From contig NZ_FOWP01000004.1 of the NCBI RefSeq assembly GCF_900115475.1, positions 310,001 to 374,000 of the forward strand: a stretch of 64,000 nucleotides of DNA. The letters are read 5' to 3'. Source of the stretch: Ectopseudomonas composti (GTDB lineage Bacteria > Pseudomonadota > Gammaproteobacteria > Pseudomonadales > Pseudomonadaceae). The notes under the pieces were generated by a model. The model had not been told where the DNA came from. It was given only the letters and a program-made list of their open reading frames with translations, and searched no databases. A program made the translations under genes and the position numbers. Positions 51,899-61,322 of this stretch are shown here, piece after piece (the stretch's first letter is position 1; each line of letters begins with the position of its first letter).

Positions 51899-52672
51899 AT
51901 GAGCGAACACCTGCACATCGAGCGCGACGGCGGTCTGTTGACCCTGCGCATGCACCGCCCGGACAAGAAGAATGCGCTGACCCGCGCCATGTACGCCGGC
52001 ATGGCCGAAGTGCTGGATGAGGCCGAGCGCGACCCGAGCGTGCGCGTGGTGCTGTTGACGGGCGGCGAGGCGTGCTTTACCAGCGGCAACGACGTCGCCG
52101 ACTTCATTCAGGCACCGCCCGCAGGCCTGAACAGCGAAGTGTTCCAGTTCATGCGCGTCCTGTTCGAATTCAGCAAACCGGTGGTCGCTGCTGTTTCTGG
52201 CCCTGCGGTGGGGATCGGTACCACCCTGTTGCTGCATTGCGACCTGGTTTACGTCAGTCGTGATGCGCAGTTGAAGATGCCGTTCGTCAATCTCGGACTG
52301 TGTCCCGAGTACGGCTCCAGCCTGATCCTGCCGCGTCTGCTGGGGCATGCACGGGCTGCCGAGTTGCTGTTGCTTGGTCAGGCATTCAGCGGTGAGCAGG
52401 CCGCAGCCTGGGGCATCGCCAACCTGGCGCTGGACGATGGTGCGGCGACCTTGAGCAAGGCGCGCGAGATGGCGCAGCGTTTTCTCGAGCTGGCACCCTC
52501 GGCTGTCGCCGACAGCAAACGCCTGATGCGCGCGCCAGGGCGCGAGGAGCTGCGTAAGGTGATCGAGGAGGAGGGGGCTCTGTTCGGCCAACGTCTGCGT
52601 TCGCCGGAGGCCATCGAGGCGCTGACGGCTTTCATGCAACGGCGCCCGGCGGATTTCACGAGGTTCGCCTGA
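51899..52672 (+). CDS. Enoyl-CoA hydratase/isomerase family protein
   Basis: A 257-residue crotonase-fold protein. The oxyanion-hole segments are FTSGNDVADF and AVSGPAVGIGTTLLLHCDLV. The catalytic glutamate position in LGLCPEYGSSLILPRLLG is Glu-Tyr, typical of isomerase-like members. It follows the reductase gene after a short gap containing a TCGGTGCG-TA-CGACGCACC repeat fragment and precedes a 67-residue membrane protein by a TGATG overlap. Confidence 0.9.
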   Translation: MSEHLHIERDGGLLTLRMHRPDKKNALTRAMYAGMAEVLDEAERDPSVRVVLLTGGEACFTSGNDVADFIQAPPAGLNSEVFQFMRVLFEFSKPVVAAVSGPAVGIGTTLLLHCDLVYVSRDAQLKMPFVNLGLCPEYGSSLILPRLLGHARAAELLLLGQAFSGEQAAAWGIANLALDDGAATLSKAREMAQRFLELAPSAVADSKRLMRAPGREELRKVIEEEGALFGQRLRSPEAIEALTAFMQRRPADFTRFA

Positions 52673-52875
52673 TGGACAGCGCCACGCTGCTCTGGGGCCT
52701 GCTGTTCGGCAGCATCGGTCTGGGCTTCGTCATCTACGGGCGGCGCCAGAGCAAGCCCGTGCCTTTCCTCTGTGGCCTGGGCCTAATGGGTTTTCCCTAT
52801 CTGGTCGACGGCACCCTTTGGCTGCTGGTGATCGGTCTGTCGCTGATCGCCATTGCCTATTTCGTGCGCACCTGA
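52672..52875 (+). CDS. Small two-helix membrane protein
   Basis: A 67-residue hydrophobic protein with two helices (about 5-22 and 33-62, MDSATLLWGLLFGSIGLGFV and DGTLWLLVIGLSLIAIAYFV) and a basic turn RRQSK. Its start overlaps the enoyl-CoA hydratase stop. The pattern resembles short amine-transporter-like or YdjM-like membrane proteins, but I do not recognise a defined family. Confidence 0.75.
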   Translation: MDSATLLWGLLFGSIGLGFVIYGRRQSKPVPFLCGLGLMGFPYLVDGTLWLLVIGLSLIAIAYFVRT

Positions 52876-52932
52876 CGGCAGACGTTTTGTGCTGTATTTG
52901 CTGGGCACGGTGAATCTACCGCAAGAAAGCAA

Positions 52933-52955
52933 AAGGCCGCTCGATGAGCGGCCTT
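52933..52955. terminator. Bidirectional terminator before pyruvate kinase gene end
   Basis: AAGGCCGCTC-GAT-GAGCGGCCTT is a 10-bp stem with A-rich and T-containing flanks between the small membrane protein gene and convergent pykA. Confidence 0.8.
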
Positions 52956-52972
52956 CTGCATTCACGGGTGGA

Positions 52973-54424
52973 TCACACCATCTGATCGCCGACGTGGAGG
53001 ATCTTCATGGTGTTGGTGCCGCCAGTGCCGTGGTAGCTGTCGCCCTTGGTCAGGATGACCCAGTCGCCCGGCTCGACCACGCTGCGCTTGAGCAGCTCGT
53101 CTACCGCGGCCTGGCTGACCTTGTTGGCTGGCAGCGCAGCCGGGTCGAACGGCACGGTGTAGACACCACGGAACAGCGCCACGCGGGCCTGGGCTTCGCG
53201 GTGCGGGGTAAAAGCGAAGATCGGGATCGACGAGCGGATGCGCGACATGATCAGCGGGCTGTAGCCACTCTCGGTCAGGCTGATGATGGCCTTCACACCC
53301 GGGAAGTGGTTGGCGGTGTACATGGTGGCCAGGGCGATGCTTTCGTCGCAGCGCTCGAACTGGCGGCCGATGCGGTGGCTGGACTGCTTGCTGGTCGGGT
53401 GCTTCTCGGCGCCCAGGCACACACGGGCCATGGCCTGCACGGCTTCGACCGGGTATTCGCCGGCGGCGCTTTCGGCCGACAGCATCACCGCATCGGTATA
53501 GTCCAGCGCGGCGTTGGCCACGTCGGAGACTTCGGCGCGGGTCGGCATCGGGCTGTGGATCATCGACTCCATCATCTGCGTGGCAGTGATCACCGCTTTG
53601 TTCAGGCGACGGGCGTGGGCAATGATCTTCTTCTGGATACCGACCAGCTCGGCGTCGCCGATTTCCACGGCCAGGTCGCCACGGGCCACCATCACCGCGT
53701 CGCTGGCGCGGATCAGGCCGTCCAGCGCTTCGTCATCGGCCACGGCTTCGGCGCGTTCGATCTTGGCCACCAGCCAGGCGCTGCCGCCGGCTTCGGTGAG
53801 CAGGCGACGGGCGTAATCCATGTCGGCGGCATCGCGCGGGAAGGACACGGCCAGGTAGTCCAGGTCCATCTCGGCGGCGACCTTGATGTCGGCCTTGTCT
53901 TTCTCGGTCAGGGCTGGTGCGGTCAGGCCACCGCCACGGCGGTTAATGCCCTTGTTGTCCGACAGCGGGCCGCCGATCAGCACGCGGCAGTGCAGCTCGT
54001 CGGCGCCCTTGAGTTCGACGCGCATGACCACGCGACCGTCGTCGAGCAGCAGTTCGTCACCGACGTCGCAGTCCTGAATCAGCGCCGGGTAGTCGATGCC
54101 GACCACGTCGTGGGTGCCGGCCGTGCGCGAGTGGCTGGAGGAGAGGCGGAACAGGTCGCCGTCCTTGAGCTCGATGCGCTTGTTCTCGAATTTGGCGATG
54201 CGGATCTTCGGGCCTTGCAGGTCGCCGAGCAGGGCGACGTGGCGGCCGTGCTTGGCTGCCAGCTCGCGAACCAGGGCGGCACGCGCCTTGTGGTCGTCCG
54301 GCGTGCCGTGGGAGAAGTTCAGACGGGCCACGTCGAGACCGGCGAGGATCAGTTGCTCCAGCACTTCCGGCGAGTTGCTGGCCGGGCCCAGGGTGGCGAC
54401 GATTTTGGTGCGGCGAAAGGTCAT
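52973..54424 (-). CDS. pykA: Pyruvate kinase
   Basis: A 483-residue glycolytic enzyme converting phosphoenolpyruvate and ADP to pyruvate and ATP. It has the N-terminal RRTKIVATLGPASNS, VARLNFSHGT, the catalytic lysine region AWLVAKIERAEAV and MVARGDLAVEIG with ITATQMMESM. A C-terminal domain (about 360-483) completes the family layout. It is adjacent to the Usp gene as in P. aeruginosa. Confidence 0.96.
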   Translation of the reverse strand: MTFRRTKIVATLGPASNSPEVLEQLILAGLDVARLNFSHGTPDDHKARAALVRELAAKHGRHVALLGDLQGPKIRIAKFENKRIELKDGDLFRLSSSHSRTAGTHDVVGIDYPALIQDCDVGDELLLDDGRVVMRVELKGADELHCRVLIGGPLSDNKGINRRGGGLTAPALTEKDKADIKVAAEMDLDYLAVSFPRDAADMDYARRLLTEAGGSAWLVAKIERAEAVADDEALDGLIRASDAVMVARGDLAVEIGDAELVGIQKKIIAHARRLNKAVITATQMMESMIHSPMPTRAEVSDVANAALDYTDAVMLSAESAAGEYPVEAVQAMARVCLGAEKHPTSKQSSHRIGRQFERCDESIALATMYTANHFPGVKAIISLTESGYSPLIMSRIRSSIPIFAFTPHREAQARVALFRGVYTVPFDPAALPANKVSQAAVDELLKRSVVEPGDWVILTKGDSYHGTGGTNTMKILHVGDQMV

Positions 54425-54495
54425 GCACGAACTCCCTAGTGAACTATGTCCGGGAGGCTACTACGGCCTTGAGCTGTAGTCATTGTTCCTGTGCA

Positions 54496-55404
54496 CTACC
54501 CTTTGCCGTCCGGTTTTATCACCAGCAGATCGCACTCGACGCGTTCCAGCACCCGCTCTGCGGTGTGGCCGATGAGCAGACTGTCCAGATGGCCACGGGC
54601 GATGGCGCCCATCACCAGCAGGCCGATATTGTGCTCACGCACGAAACGCGGGATGACTTCTTCGGCAAAACCGTCCAGCAGGTGGGCCTGTGCTCTATCG
54701 ATGGCGTGCTGGGCGATCAGCTTGTCGAAGGCTTCGCGATGCTCGCGGCTGCATTGGGTCACGTAGTCTTCATATTCCTGCGCTACCTCGGCGTCGAACA
54801 ACAATGAGCGTGGCAGCGGCGCTTGTGCGTGCAGGTATTCGGCGTGCAGGCCGAGCGCGGCCTGCAGGGCCTGGCTGGTGCGAATCAACTGATGATCGAG
54901 TGCGGCAGGTTTGTCCGCACTGTGCAGTGGGTCGAGTGCGACGCACATACTCTGGCCGCGCGGCTCGGTGTCGTGCACCAGCCACAGCGGTATCGGGCAG
55001 CGGCGGATCAGCTGCCAACTAGTATCACTGAACAGCAGGCGGCGCAGCGTACTGCTGGGGTGGGTCGATTTGAACAGGATGTCCGGTTGCAGCGCCGCGA
55101 CACGGGCGAGAACCTCTTCGTGGCGGCGCTTGCTCCAGCGTACGTCCACGTCGATCTGGAAGCCTTCATCGCTCAAGTGGGCGACGCGGGTGCGCAGATG
55201 CTCGCAGCTTTGCCGCACGATGGCTTCACGAGCGCGGTTGAGCAGACGGCTATCCAGCAGGCTGCCCTCCAGACTTGGGTGGTACTCGATCTGCAGCAGG
55301 TGCAGTTCGGCGCCGGTTTCGCGTGCCACTTCGACGGCGCGTTGCAGGGCGGGTTGTTGCTGGTGTTCGGCGTCGATGACGACCAACAGTCGTTGCAGTT
55401 GCAT
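54496..55404 (-). CDS. Universal stress protein, tandem Usp (UspE-like)
   Basis: A 302-residue protein with two Usp domains, about 1-150 and 155-302. The second holds the ATP-binding-type stretch LLVMGAIARGHLDSLLIGHT (G-2x-G-9x-G-S/T-like), and LLVIKPDG ends the chain. Start at 55404 (MQLQRLLVVID) is taken because Usp domains begin with such a strand; longer starts add a non-conserved leader. It likely supports survival under anaerobic or stationary stress. Confidence 0.9.
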   Translation of the reverse strand: MQLQRLLVVIDAEHQQQPALQRAVEVARETGAELHLLQIEYHPSLEGSLLDSRLLNRAREAIVRQSCEHLRTRVAHLSDEGFQIDVDVRWSKRRHEEVLARVAALQPDILFKSTHPSSTLRRLLFSDTSWQLIRRCPIPLWLVHDTEPRGQSMCVALDPLHSADKPAALDHQLIRTSQALQAALGLHAEYLHAQAPLPRSLLFDAEVAQEYEDYVTQCSREHREAFDKLIAQHAIDRAQAHLLDGFAEEVIPRFVREHNIGLLVMGAIARGHLDSLLIGHTAERVLERVECDLLVIKPDGKG

Positions 55405-55473
55405 GGCAGCGTCCTCGCCTGGAGTCTGTACCTGCATTACAGACCATGCTCCGGCGAGCGGCATTGATATGGG

Positions 55474-56280
55474 TCAGCGCATGCCTGGATTGAGCGCCAG
55501 GTCCAGATGGCGCGCGGCCTTGGCGCTCAGCTCGCTTTCGGGAAACTGCACGAGCAGGCGGCGCAGATAGGCGATGGCCTTGTCGCGATTGGCTCTGGGG
55601 TTGTCTGCTGCCATGTGCATCAGCGCCAGCTGATACAGCGCCTTTTCCTTGATGTCCGCCGGCACGTGTGGGTCGGCCAGGCCCAGCAGGTAGAGCTGCT
55701 CGGCCTCGTCGACGCGCCCCTTGAGCACGGCGCGGCGCGATAGCAGGGTCATGTCCGGGTCGAGGCTGGGCTTGTACAGGTCGAGGTTCTGGCTCGGTTG
55801 CCAGTTTGCCAGCAGCTCGCGCGAGGTTTTTTGGATCGGCTCGTCCGCGCGTTGACGGATCATCGCGATGCGCTCTTCGGCGCGGCTGGCGGCCTGGCTG
55901 GCAGGGAATTCGTTGAGCACCTTGTAGAAGTAGTTGAGCGCCTTGGGATCGTCGCGTTGCTCGTTGAAGCGGTTCATGTAGATCAGGCCGATCTGATACA
56001 GGGCGATGGCACGCACCTCGCCACTCAGTTGGCGGTCGCGGTAGCCATCCAGGTACAGCGTTTCGGCCTTGTCGCTATGGGCGTCGCGGATGGCCATGGC
56101 GCTGTAGGTCAGCAGGTCGCCTTCTTCCTCGATGGCGGCGGTCATGCGCTTGGTTTTCAGTGCCTTGTACTCGACCACCTCGTTGGTGGTGATCTGGGCG
56201 ATGAACAGCGGCGTGGTCGGTGCGCAGGCGCTCAGCAGGTTGGCGCTGATGACGAGGCAAAGCAGGCGGACGAGCGACAT
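55474..56280 (-). CDS. TPR/Sel1-like lipoprotein
   Basis: A 268-residue lipoprotein with leader MSLVRLLCLVISANLLSAC (lipobox LLSAC). Helical repeats such as AIALYQIGLIYMNRFNEQRD, ALNYFYKVLNEFPASQAASR and AIAYLRRLLVQFPESELSA resemble tetratricopeptide or Sel1-like repeats, so a role in outer membrane or envelope assembly is likely. It is divergent from another small lipoprotein gene; the two share similar helical architecture and may act together. Confidence 0.85.
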   Translation of the reverse strand: MSLVRLLCLVISANLLSACAPTTPLFIAQITTNEVVEYKALKTKRMTAAIEEEGDLLTYSAMAIRDAHSDKAETLYLDGYRDRQLSGEVRAIALYQIGLIYMNRFNEQRDDPKALNYFYKVLNEFPASQAASRAEERIAMIRQRADEPIQKTSRELLANWQPSQNLDLYKPSLDPDMTLLSRRAVLKGRVDEAEQLYLLGLADPHVPADIKEKALYQLALMHMAADNPRANRDKAIAYLRRLLVQFPESELSAKAARHLDLALNPGMR

Positions 56281-56431
56281 GCGGGCTCCTTGGCCGGAGT
56301 CGGCCGATGCCGCGCAGTCTAGTCAGCACGTGCGGCAGCGCCAAGGCGCTGGCAGCAAAACCCATCGGAGGTTTGTCGCGGTTCAGTTTTTCCCGGCACT
56401 GTCGATACACTGCTCATTGGAGGACTTGCCC

Positions 56432-56806
56432 ATGCGTACCCTGATCATTCTTGCCGTGGCACTGGTTGCTACGGGTTGCACCCGTGTCTCGCTCGACCAT
56501 CATCTGAACAACGCCTATCGCGCTTATAACGAAGGTGATTGCGCCCAGGTCGCGCTGGAGCTGTCGCAGGCCGAGCGCAAGAGCCGCTCGCGCAGCTACC
56601 TGCAGCCCGAGATTTCCCTGCTGCGCGGCCAATGCCTGGAGCGCGAGAGCCTGTTCGTCGATGCGGCGCAGACCTATCAGTTCATCATCACGCGCTACCC
56701 GGCCAGCGAGTATGCCTATCGCGCCCGTGCCCGCCTGCAGACCCTGGAGCAGCTGGGGCATCACAGCCCGGCGCCGGCGGCCAAGGCCAGCCCTGCGGCA
56801 CTCTGA
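56432..56806 (+). CDS. Small TPR-type lipoprotein
   Basis: A 124-residue lipoprotein with leader MRTLIILAVALVATGC (cysteine at 16). One or two helical repeat units are seen, CAQVALELSQAERKSRSRSY and AQTYQFIITRYPASEYAYRA, before an Ala/Pro-rich tail. GGAGG lies upstream. It is divergent from the larger TPR lipoprotein and followed by a DUF4124 gene. Confidence 0.82.
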   Translation: MRTLIILAVALVATGCTRVSLDHHLNNAYRAYNEGDCAQVALELSQAERKSRSRSYLQPEISLLRGQCLERESLFVDAAQTYQFIITRYPASEYAYRARARLQTLEQLGHHSPAPAAKASPAAL

Positions 56807-56880
56807 GCCTTTTGTCGTTCGGCATTTCTTGGCACCGCGGCGCGGTATAAGCTGGCGCATGGCCTTCATGGAGGATGAAC

Positions 56881-57303
56881 ATGCGTCACTTATTGCTGAT
56901 CGCCGCGCTGCTGCCGACGCTGGCGACGGCCGAGATCTATCGCTGGACGGATGAGCAGGGGCGGGTGCATTTCGGTCAGCGCCCGGTAGCGGGGGCTGAA
57001 ACCGTGCAGGTGAAACCGCAGGTAGTCGAGCGTGACGCGCACACGCGTGAGCGCGAAGCGCGCAGCCAGCGCTTTTACGACGCGCGGCGCGAAGAGCAGC
57101 AACAGGCGGCGGCTTCTGCGGCTGCACAACGTGAAGAGCGAGACAACGAATGCCGTGATCTGCGCCGGCGCCTGGCGCAGATACCCGAGGGTTTCAACTA
57201 TTACCGCACCGACACCAACGGCGAACGCATCTACTACAGTTATGAAGAGACAGACACCGCTCGTCGCCAGTTGCGCGAGCGGATAGCCCAACGCTGTTCT
57301 TGA
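56881..57303 (+). CDS. DUF4124 periplasmic protein
   Basis: A 140-residue protein with a signal peptide (MRHLLLIAALLPTLATA) and the DUF4124 motif EIYRWTDEQGRVHFGQRPV. The rest is a charged, probably helical segment rich in Arg, Glu and Gln. ATG 56881 has GGAGG six bases upstream; ATG 56875 is in frame. Function unknown. Confidence 0.87.
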   Translation: MRHLLLIAALLPTLATAEIYRWTDEQGRVHFGQRPVAGAETVQVKPQVVERDAHTREREARSQRFYDARREEQQQAAASAAAQREERDNECRDLRRRLAQIPEGFNYYRTDTNGERIYYSYEETDTARRQLRERIAQRCS

Positions 57304-57362
57304 GGGTGGTTAAGTGGTCGTAGTAGGGCCATACTCAAGACCCTTTGTAGCGATTTGCCACT

Positions 57363-57719
57363 ATGCGTAGCCAGCGCCGAATCGAACGCCATCAGTTGCC
57401 CTACTACCTGAAGGTGTTCAACCGCATTACCGACAAGCCGATGGGCTCCATCGGCAATGTCTCGCTCGACGGGCTGATGCTGATCAGCCAGTTGCCGATG
57501 CTGGTGGGCGCACGCTTTGACATGCGCCTGAAGATTCCGGGCCAGCACGGCATGCACTTCATCGATTTCTCCGCCAACTGCCAGTGGTGCCGCGAAGACG
57601 TCAACCCAGGTGTCTACGACTCCGGTTTTGCCTTGGTCGCACCACCTGCCGATTACGTCGAGATGATCGACGCGCTGCGCTACTACTTCAGTTTTCACAG
57701 CCTGGCTGCGTCTGCCTGA
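57363..57719 (+). CDS. PilZ-domain c-di-GMP-binding protein
   Basis: A 118-residue single PilZ domain. The arginine-containing N-terminal motif QRRIERHQLPYYLKVF and the NVSLDGLML turn (D/N-x-S-x-x-G) match c-di-GMP binding. With two GGDEF cyclases nearby (49791 and 62229) it could act in the same signalling network, although it is not in an operon with either. Confidence 0.87.
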   Translation: MRSQRRIERHQLPYYLKVFNRITDKPMGSIGNVSLDGLMLISQLPMLVGARFDMRLKIPGQHGMHFIDFSANCQWCREDVNPGVYDSGFALVAPPADYVEMIDALRYYFSFHSLAASA

Positions 57720-57748
57720 TTGTTCCTCGGGGCGCTCGCTCTGCAGCG

Positions 57749-58552
57749 TCAATGCACCGCCGGAACACGCGCCAGGTTACGCAAGCGCTGACTCAGTTGC
57801 AGGCGCAGGCCTTCCTCCTCGCAGAACAGCAGTGCGCGCTCCAGGTCGTAGCGCTCACCCTGTGGGCAATCGAGCCGTTGATAGACATCTGCGCGGGCCA
57901 GGTGGTCGACTAGGTTCGGCTGGCCCAGTTGCAGGACGCGCTCGGCGTCCTTGAGTGCCGCTTCCGGCTCATCGTGCTGCAGATGCAGCAGGCGCAGATT
58001 GCGTGACAGGCGCCGCAGCATGTCACTGGCATCGGCCGTCTGCAGGTGCGCAGCGCTGAGTTCCACACCTGAACCCAGCTGGCGATACAGCTGCTCACGG
58101 CAGTCGCGGGTATACAGGCGGCGTCCGCCACAAGGGTCGAGCAGATGATCCGCGCCGGGTACGCGCAGCAGAAAATGTCCGGGGAAGTTCACCCCCTGTA
58201 ACGGAATCTCCAGTCGCCGCGCCAATTCCAGGGCGATCAGAGCCAGGGTCAGCGGCTGGCCTCGACGGCTGTGCAGCACATGATGCAGGAGCGCATGGCG
58301 TGGACGTGTCACGCCTTCGTCGTCCTCTTGAAAGTCGAGCTCGGCAAGCCTGCGCAGCAGCGGCTGGGCCAGCTCGCGGGCAGGCAGGGCGGGCAGTCCG
58401 GCGCTGACCTGCAATTGCAGGCTGTGCAGTTCGCTCAGCACCTGGGGTGGCTGAAGCGAGTCATCGTGTTCGACGGCAATCCACAGGGCCGCCTCGAACA
58501 GGGCGGGTGGGTCGCGTTGCAGGCACTGCAGGCAGGCTTGGCGTGGGCTCAT
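57749..58552 (-). CDS. SirB1/transglutaminase-like and TPR protein
   Basis: A 267-residue SirB1-family protein. The transglutaminase-like core has SRRGQPLTLALIALELARRL, VNFPGHFLLRV and HLLDPCGGRRLY, with a conserved His and Asp but the nucleophile not obvious. TPR-like helices follow at about 185-267. The family is often encoded near prmC/hemK in other bacteria; here it is divergent from leucine dehydrogenase. Function unknown. Confidence 0.87.
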   Translation of the reverse strand: MSPRQACLQCLQRDPPALFEAALWIAVEHDDSLQPPQVLSELHSLQLQVSAGLPALPARELAQPLLRRLAELDFQEDDEGVTRPRHALLHHVLHSRRGQPLTLALIALELARRLEIPLQGVNFPGHFLLRVPGADHLLDPCGGRRLYTRDCREQLYRQLGSGVELSAAHLQTADASDMLRRLSRNLRLLHLQHDEPEAALKDAERVLQLGQPNLVDHLARADVYQRLDCPQGERYDLERALLFCEEEGLRLQLSQRLRNLARVPAVH

Positions 58553-58652
58553 CGCATTCTCCGCTGACTTCTGCTGTTGTAGTCCCTGGCAAGGTCGTCG
58601 TCCAGTGTGGCTCTCCTATACTGGGGTCTGAAGTCCGACCGGGAGCTCGTCC

Positions 58653-59675
58653 ATGTTCAGCATGATGGAAGCCGCCCGCCTCGAGGCCCTGCACCTGGTC
58701 GAGGATCCGGCCAGCGGTCTCAAGGCCGTTATCGCCATTCACAACACCCGTTTCGGGCCAGCGCTCGGCGGCTGTCGTTACCTGGCCTATGCCGATGAAC
58801 AGAGCGCGATTGCCGATGCCATTCGTCTGGCCCAAGGCATGAGTTACAAGGCAGCGTTGGCCGGTATCGACCACGGCGGCGGCAAGACGGTGATCATCCG
58901 TCCGCCTCATCTGCCGAGTCGGGCTGCGCTGTTCGAATCCTTCGGGCGTTTCATCGAGACCCTCAACGGGCGCTACATCACCGCCGTCGACAGCGGCACC
59001 TCCAGCGCCGACATGGACTGCATCGCCCAATACACCCAACACGCCACCAGCACTACCAGCGAAGGCGATCCGTCGCCGCACACGGCGTTGGGTGTGTTCA
59101 CGGGCATTCGCGCCACTGCTCAGGCACGTCTGGGCAGTGACGATCTGGAAGGGTTGCGGGTCGCTGTGCAGGGCCTGGGCAACGTCGGTTTCGCCCTGGC
59201 CGAGCTGCTGCATGCTGCGGGTGCCGAATTACTGGTCAGCGACCTCGATGCCGGGCGTGTGCAGTTGGCTGTCGAGCAGTTGGGCGCGCATCCGGTTACC
59301 AGCGATGCGCTGCTCAGCACGCCCTGCGACATTCTCGCGCCCTGCGGCCTGGGTGGTGTGCTGAACGCGCAGACGGTCGCCCACCTGCGCTGCGCAGCGG
59401 TGGCCGGGGCAGCCAACAGTCAGCTGGCCAACCCCGAGGTGGCCGACCAGCTGGAAGCGCGCGGCATTCTCTACGCACCGGATTACGTACTGAACGCTGG
59501 CGGGCTGATCTACGTGGCGCTGCGTCATCGCGGCGAGGAACTGCCGGCAATCAACGCGCACCTGGCGCAGATCAGCCGCCGGCTGACCGAAATCTACGCC
59601 CATGCCCAGGCGGAAAAACGCTCCCCGGCGCGCGTCGCCGACTATCTGGCCGAGCGTCTGCTATACGGCGCCTAA
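58653..59675 (+). CDS. ldh: Leucine (Glu/Leu/Phe/Val) dehydrogenase
   Basis: A 340-residue amino acid dehydrogenase. Catalytic lysines are in MSYKAALAGIDHGGGKTVII, a dinucleotide-binding GLGNVG motif is in VAVQGLGNVGFALAEL, and APDYVLNAGGLI closes the domain. It oxidatively deaminates branched-chain amino acids. The stop overlaps the convergent transporter gene by four bases. Confidence 0.93.
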   Translation: MFSMMEAARLEALHLVEDPASGLKAVIAIHNTRFGPALGGCRYLAYADEQSAIADAIRLAQGMSYKAALAGIDHGGGKTVIIRPPHLPSRAALFESFGRFIETLNGRYITAVDSGTSSADMDCIAQYTQHATSTTSEGDPSPHTALGVFTGIRATAQARLGSDDLEGLRVAVQGLGNVGFALAELLHAAGAELLVSDLDAGRVQLAVEQLGAHPVTSDALLSTPCDILAPCGLGGVLNAQTVAHLRCAAVAGAANSQLANPEVADQLEARGILYAPDYVLNAGGLIYVALRHRGEELPAINAHLAQISRRLTEIYAHAQAEKRSPARVADYLAERLLYGA

Positions 59676-60553
59676 CCGCTATTCGCGCGCTCCAGGCGAG
59701 GGGCGAAGCGAAAGACCAGGGCTAGCCCGAGCAGGATCGCGGCCATCCCGGCCAGAGCGCTGGCCGAAAGACGATTGCCCAGCAGCAGGTAATCGAGCAG
59801 CGCCGTCGTCACCGGCACCAGATAGAACAGGCTGGTGACATTGACCAGATTGCCGGTCTGGATCAGCCGATACAGCAGCAATTGTGCGCCCACCGACACC
59901 ACCAGCCCCATCCACAACAGCGGCATGATCAACCCGATGACAAAACGCACCTGCCACTCCTGGCTGGGTAGTAGCATCAGACTGCCCAACAGGCAGAGAC
60001 CGTACTGCAGCGGCAGGGCACGCATGGGCGTCTGCCGCAGGTTCTTCTGGGCGATGGTGCCGCCGGTTATGCAGAGCAGGGCGCCGAGAGCCAGTGCCAC
60101 ACCGGACAGCGGCATCGCGCTGCTTATCAGGCTGTCCGCGACGATTATCGCCAGCCCGGCCAGGGCCAGCAGCAAGCCGAGCACGCGCAGCAGCGAAGTA
60201 CGCCGCTCCAGCAGCATCAGGGTCAGGATGGGTTGTACACCGAGCACCGTTGCCAGCACGCCGGGTGTGACCCCTTCGGCCAGCGCCAGCATGTAGCAGA
60301 TGCTGTAGCCGCCGATCATCAGCAGGCCAGCCCTGGCGGTTGCCCAACGCAGGTCGCGCTCGGGCAACCAAACTCCAGAATGACTGGCGATCAGCACCAG
60401 CGCGGCAAAGGCGAGGGCAAAGCGCAGCAGCAGGAAGGCGAAGGGCGAAGCATGGTCCAGGCCCAGGCGAGCGAAGATCGCACCACCGGACCAGAGCAGT
60501 ACGAACAGAGCCGTCGCGCCATAGGTGCGCAGGGAAGTCGAATCGAAACACAT
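59672..60553 (-). CDS. EamA/DMT-superfamily transporter
   Basis: A 293-residue protein with about ten membrane helices in two EamA units (about 5-140 and 150-285), including GALLCITGGTIAQKNL at the second unit. It likely exports amino acids or metabolites. ATG 60553 gives the usual N terminus; ATG 60580 is an alternative. The convergent leucine dehydrogenase overlap suggests no shared promoter. Confidence 0.88.
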   Translation of the reverse strand: MCFDSTSLRTYGATALFVLLWSGGAIFARLGLDHASPFAFLLLRFALAFAALVLIASHSGVWLPERDLRWATARAGLLMIGGYSICYMLALAEGVTPGVLATVLGVQPILTLMLLERRTSLLRVLGLLLALAGLAIIVADSLISSAMPLSGVALALGALLCITGGTIAQKNLRQTPMRALPLQYGLCLLGSLMLLPSQEWQVRFVIGLIMPLLWMGLVVSVGAQLLLYRLIQTGNLVNVTSLFYLVPVTTALLDYLLLGNRLSASALAGMAAILLGLALVFRFAPRLERANSG

Positions 60554-60835
60554 GAGGGAACACCTGTCGAAAATCCACATGAGCTCCGCACGTGCGCAAG
60601 GGCGCGCGTCGCTAAGGCGATGAAACGGAGCGAGGAAGAGCGGGATCAACCCGCTTGGACAAGGGCCGGCGGTGGAGGGGTGCCGGCGCGACAGGCAGGT
60701 GGTGGCGCGCAGCCGTCGACAGCGACGCGATAGGCGGCGCTGACGGAGTCGTTGTGGCAATGCGCGGTGAGGGTCATGAAAACAGCTTCGGATATGTCGC
60801 AGAAGCCTGGAGGCTAGCCTGCCGTTGCCGTACGG

Positions 60836-61240
60836 TCAATAACCGTCGAATTCGCCCTGGTAGCAAACCGGTGAGCTGGGCGAGTCATGACGCTGCAGTT
60901 CATCTTCGAGGAACTCCGCCAGCACCCGGGCGTTGTTATGCTCTTCGTCGCGCGCCGCATAGAGCAGCGTCAGCGTGCCCCTCGCTGCCGAGTGCAGCAG
61001 GCGCTGCCAGTGCTCGGGGTGGGCGCTCAGTTCACGGCGGTAGGCGGTGCGAAAATCATCGAAGGCTTCATTGCTGTGGGCGAAGGATTTGCGTAGTGCG
61101 GTCGAGGGGGCGACGTCGGGTAACCATTCAGCGAGCGCCAGGGCGTCTTTGGAAATGCCCCGTGGCCATAGTCGATCGACCAGCACGCGCTGCCCGTCAC
61201 TGGCCTGCGCGTCGAGATAAACCCGCTTGCAATGAATCAC
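60836..61240 (-). CDS. DUF488 family protein
   Basis: A 134-residue DUF488 protein. The signature RVLVDRLWPRGISKD is clear, followed by WLPDVAPSTALRKSF. GTG 61240 is chosen because GGAGAG lies about eight bases upstream and the conserved VIHCKRVYLD begins there. Small family of unknown biochemical activity, sometimes linked to stress. Confidence 0.87.
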   Translation of the reverse strand: MIHCKRVYLDAQASDGQRVLVDRLWPRGISKDALALAEWLPDVAPSTALRKSFAHSNEAFDDFRTAYRRELSAHPEHWQRLLHSAARGTLTLLYAARDEEHNNARVLAEFLEDELQRHDSPSSPVCYQGEFDGY

Positions 61241-61322
61241 CGAGTTCTCTCCCTGGCCTGCGGCAACGCTGCACTTGGCGCTACATGCTGGCTCGATTAG
61301 CGTGGTGAAAGGAGGATTCACC

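Noticed and set aside
52853..54439. 528-codon plus-strand frame opposite pyruvate kinase
   Set aside because: Shadow frame of pykA rich in His/Val/Gly, with no motif and crossing the terminator at 52933-52955.
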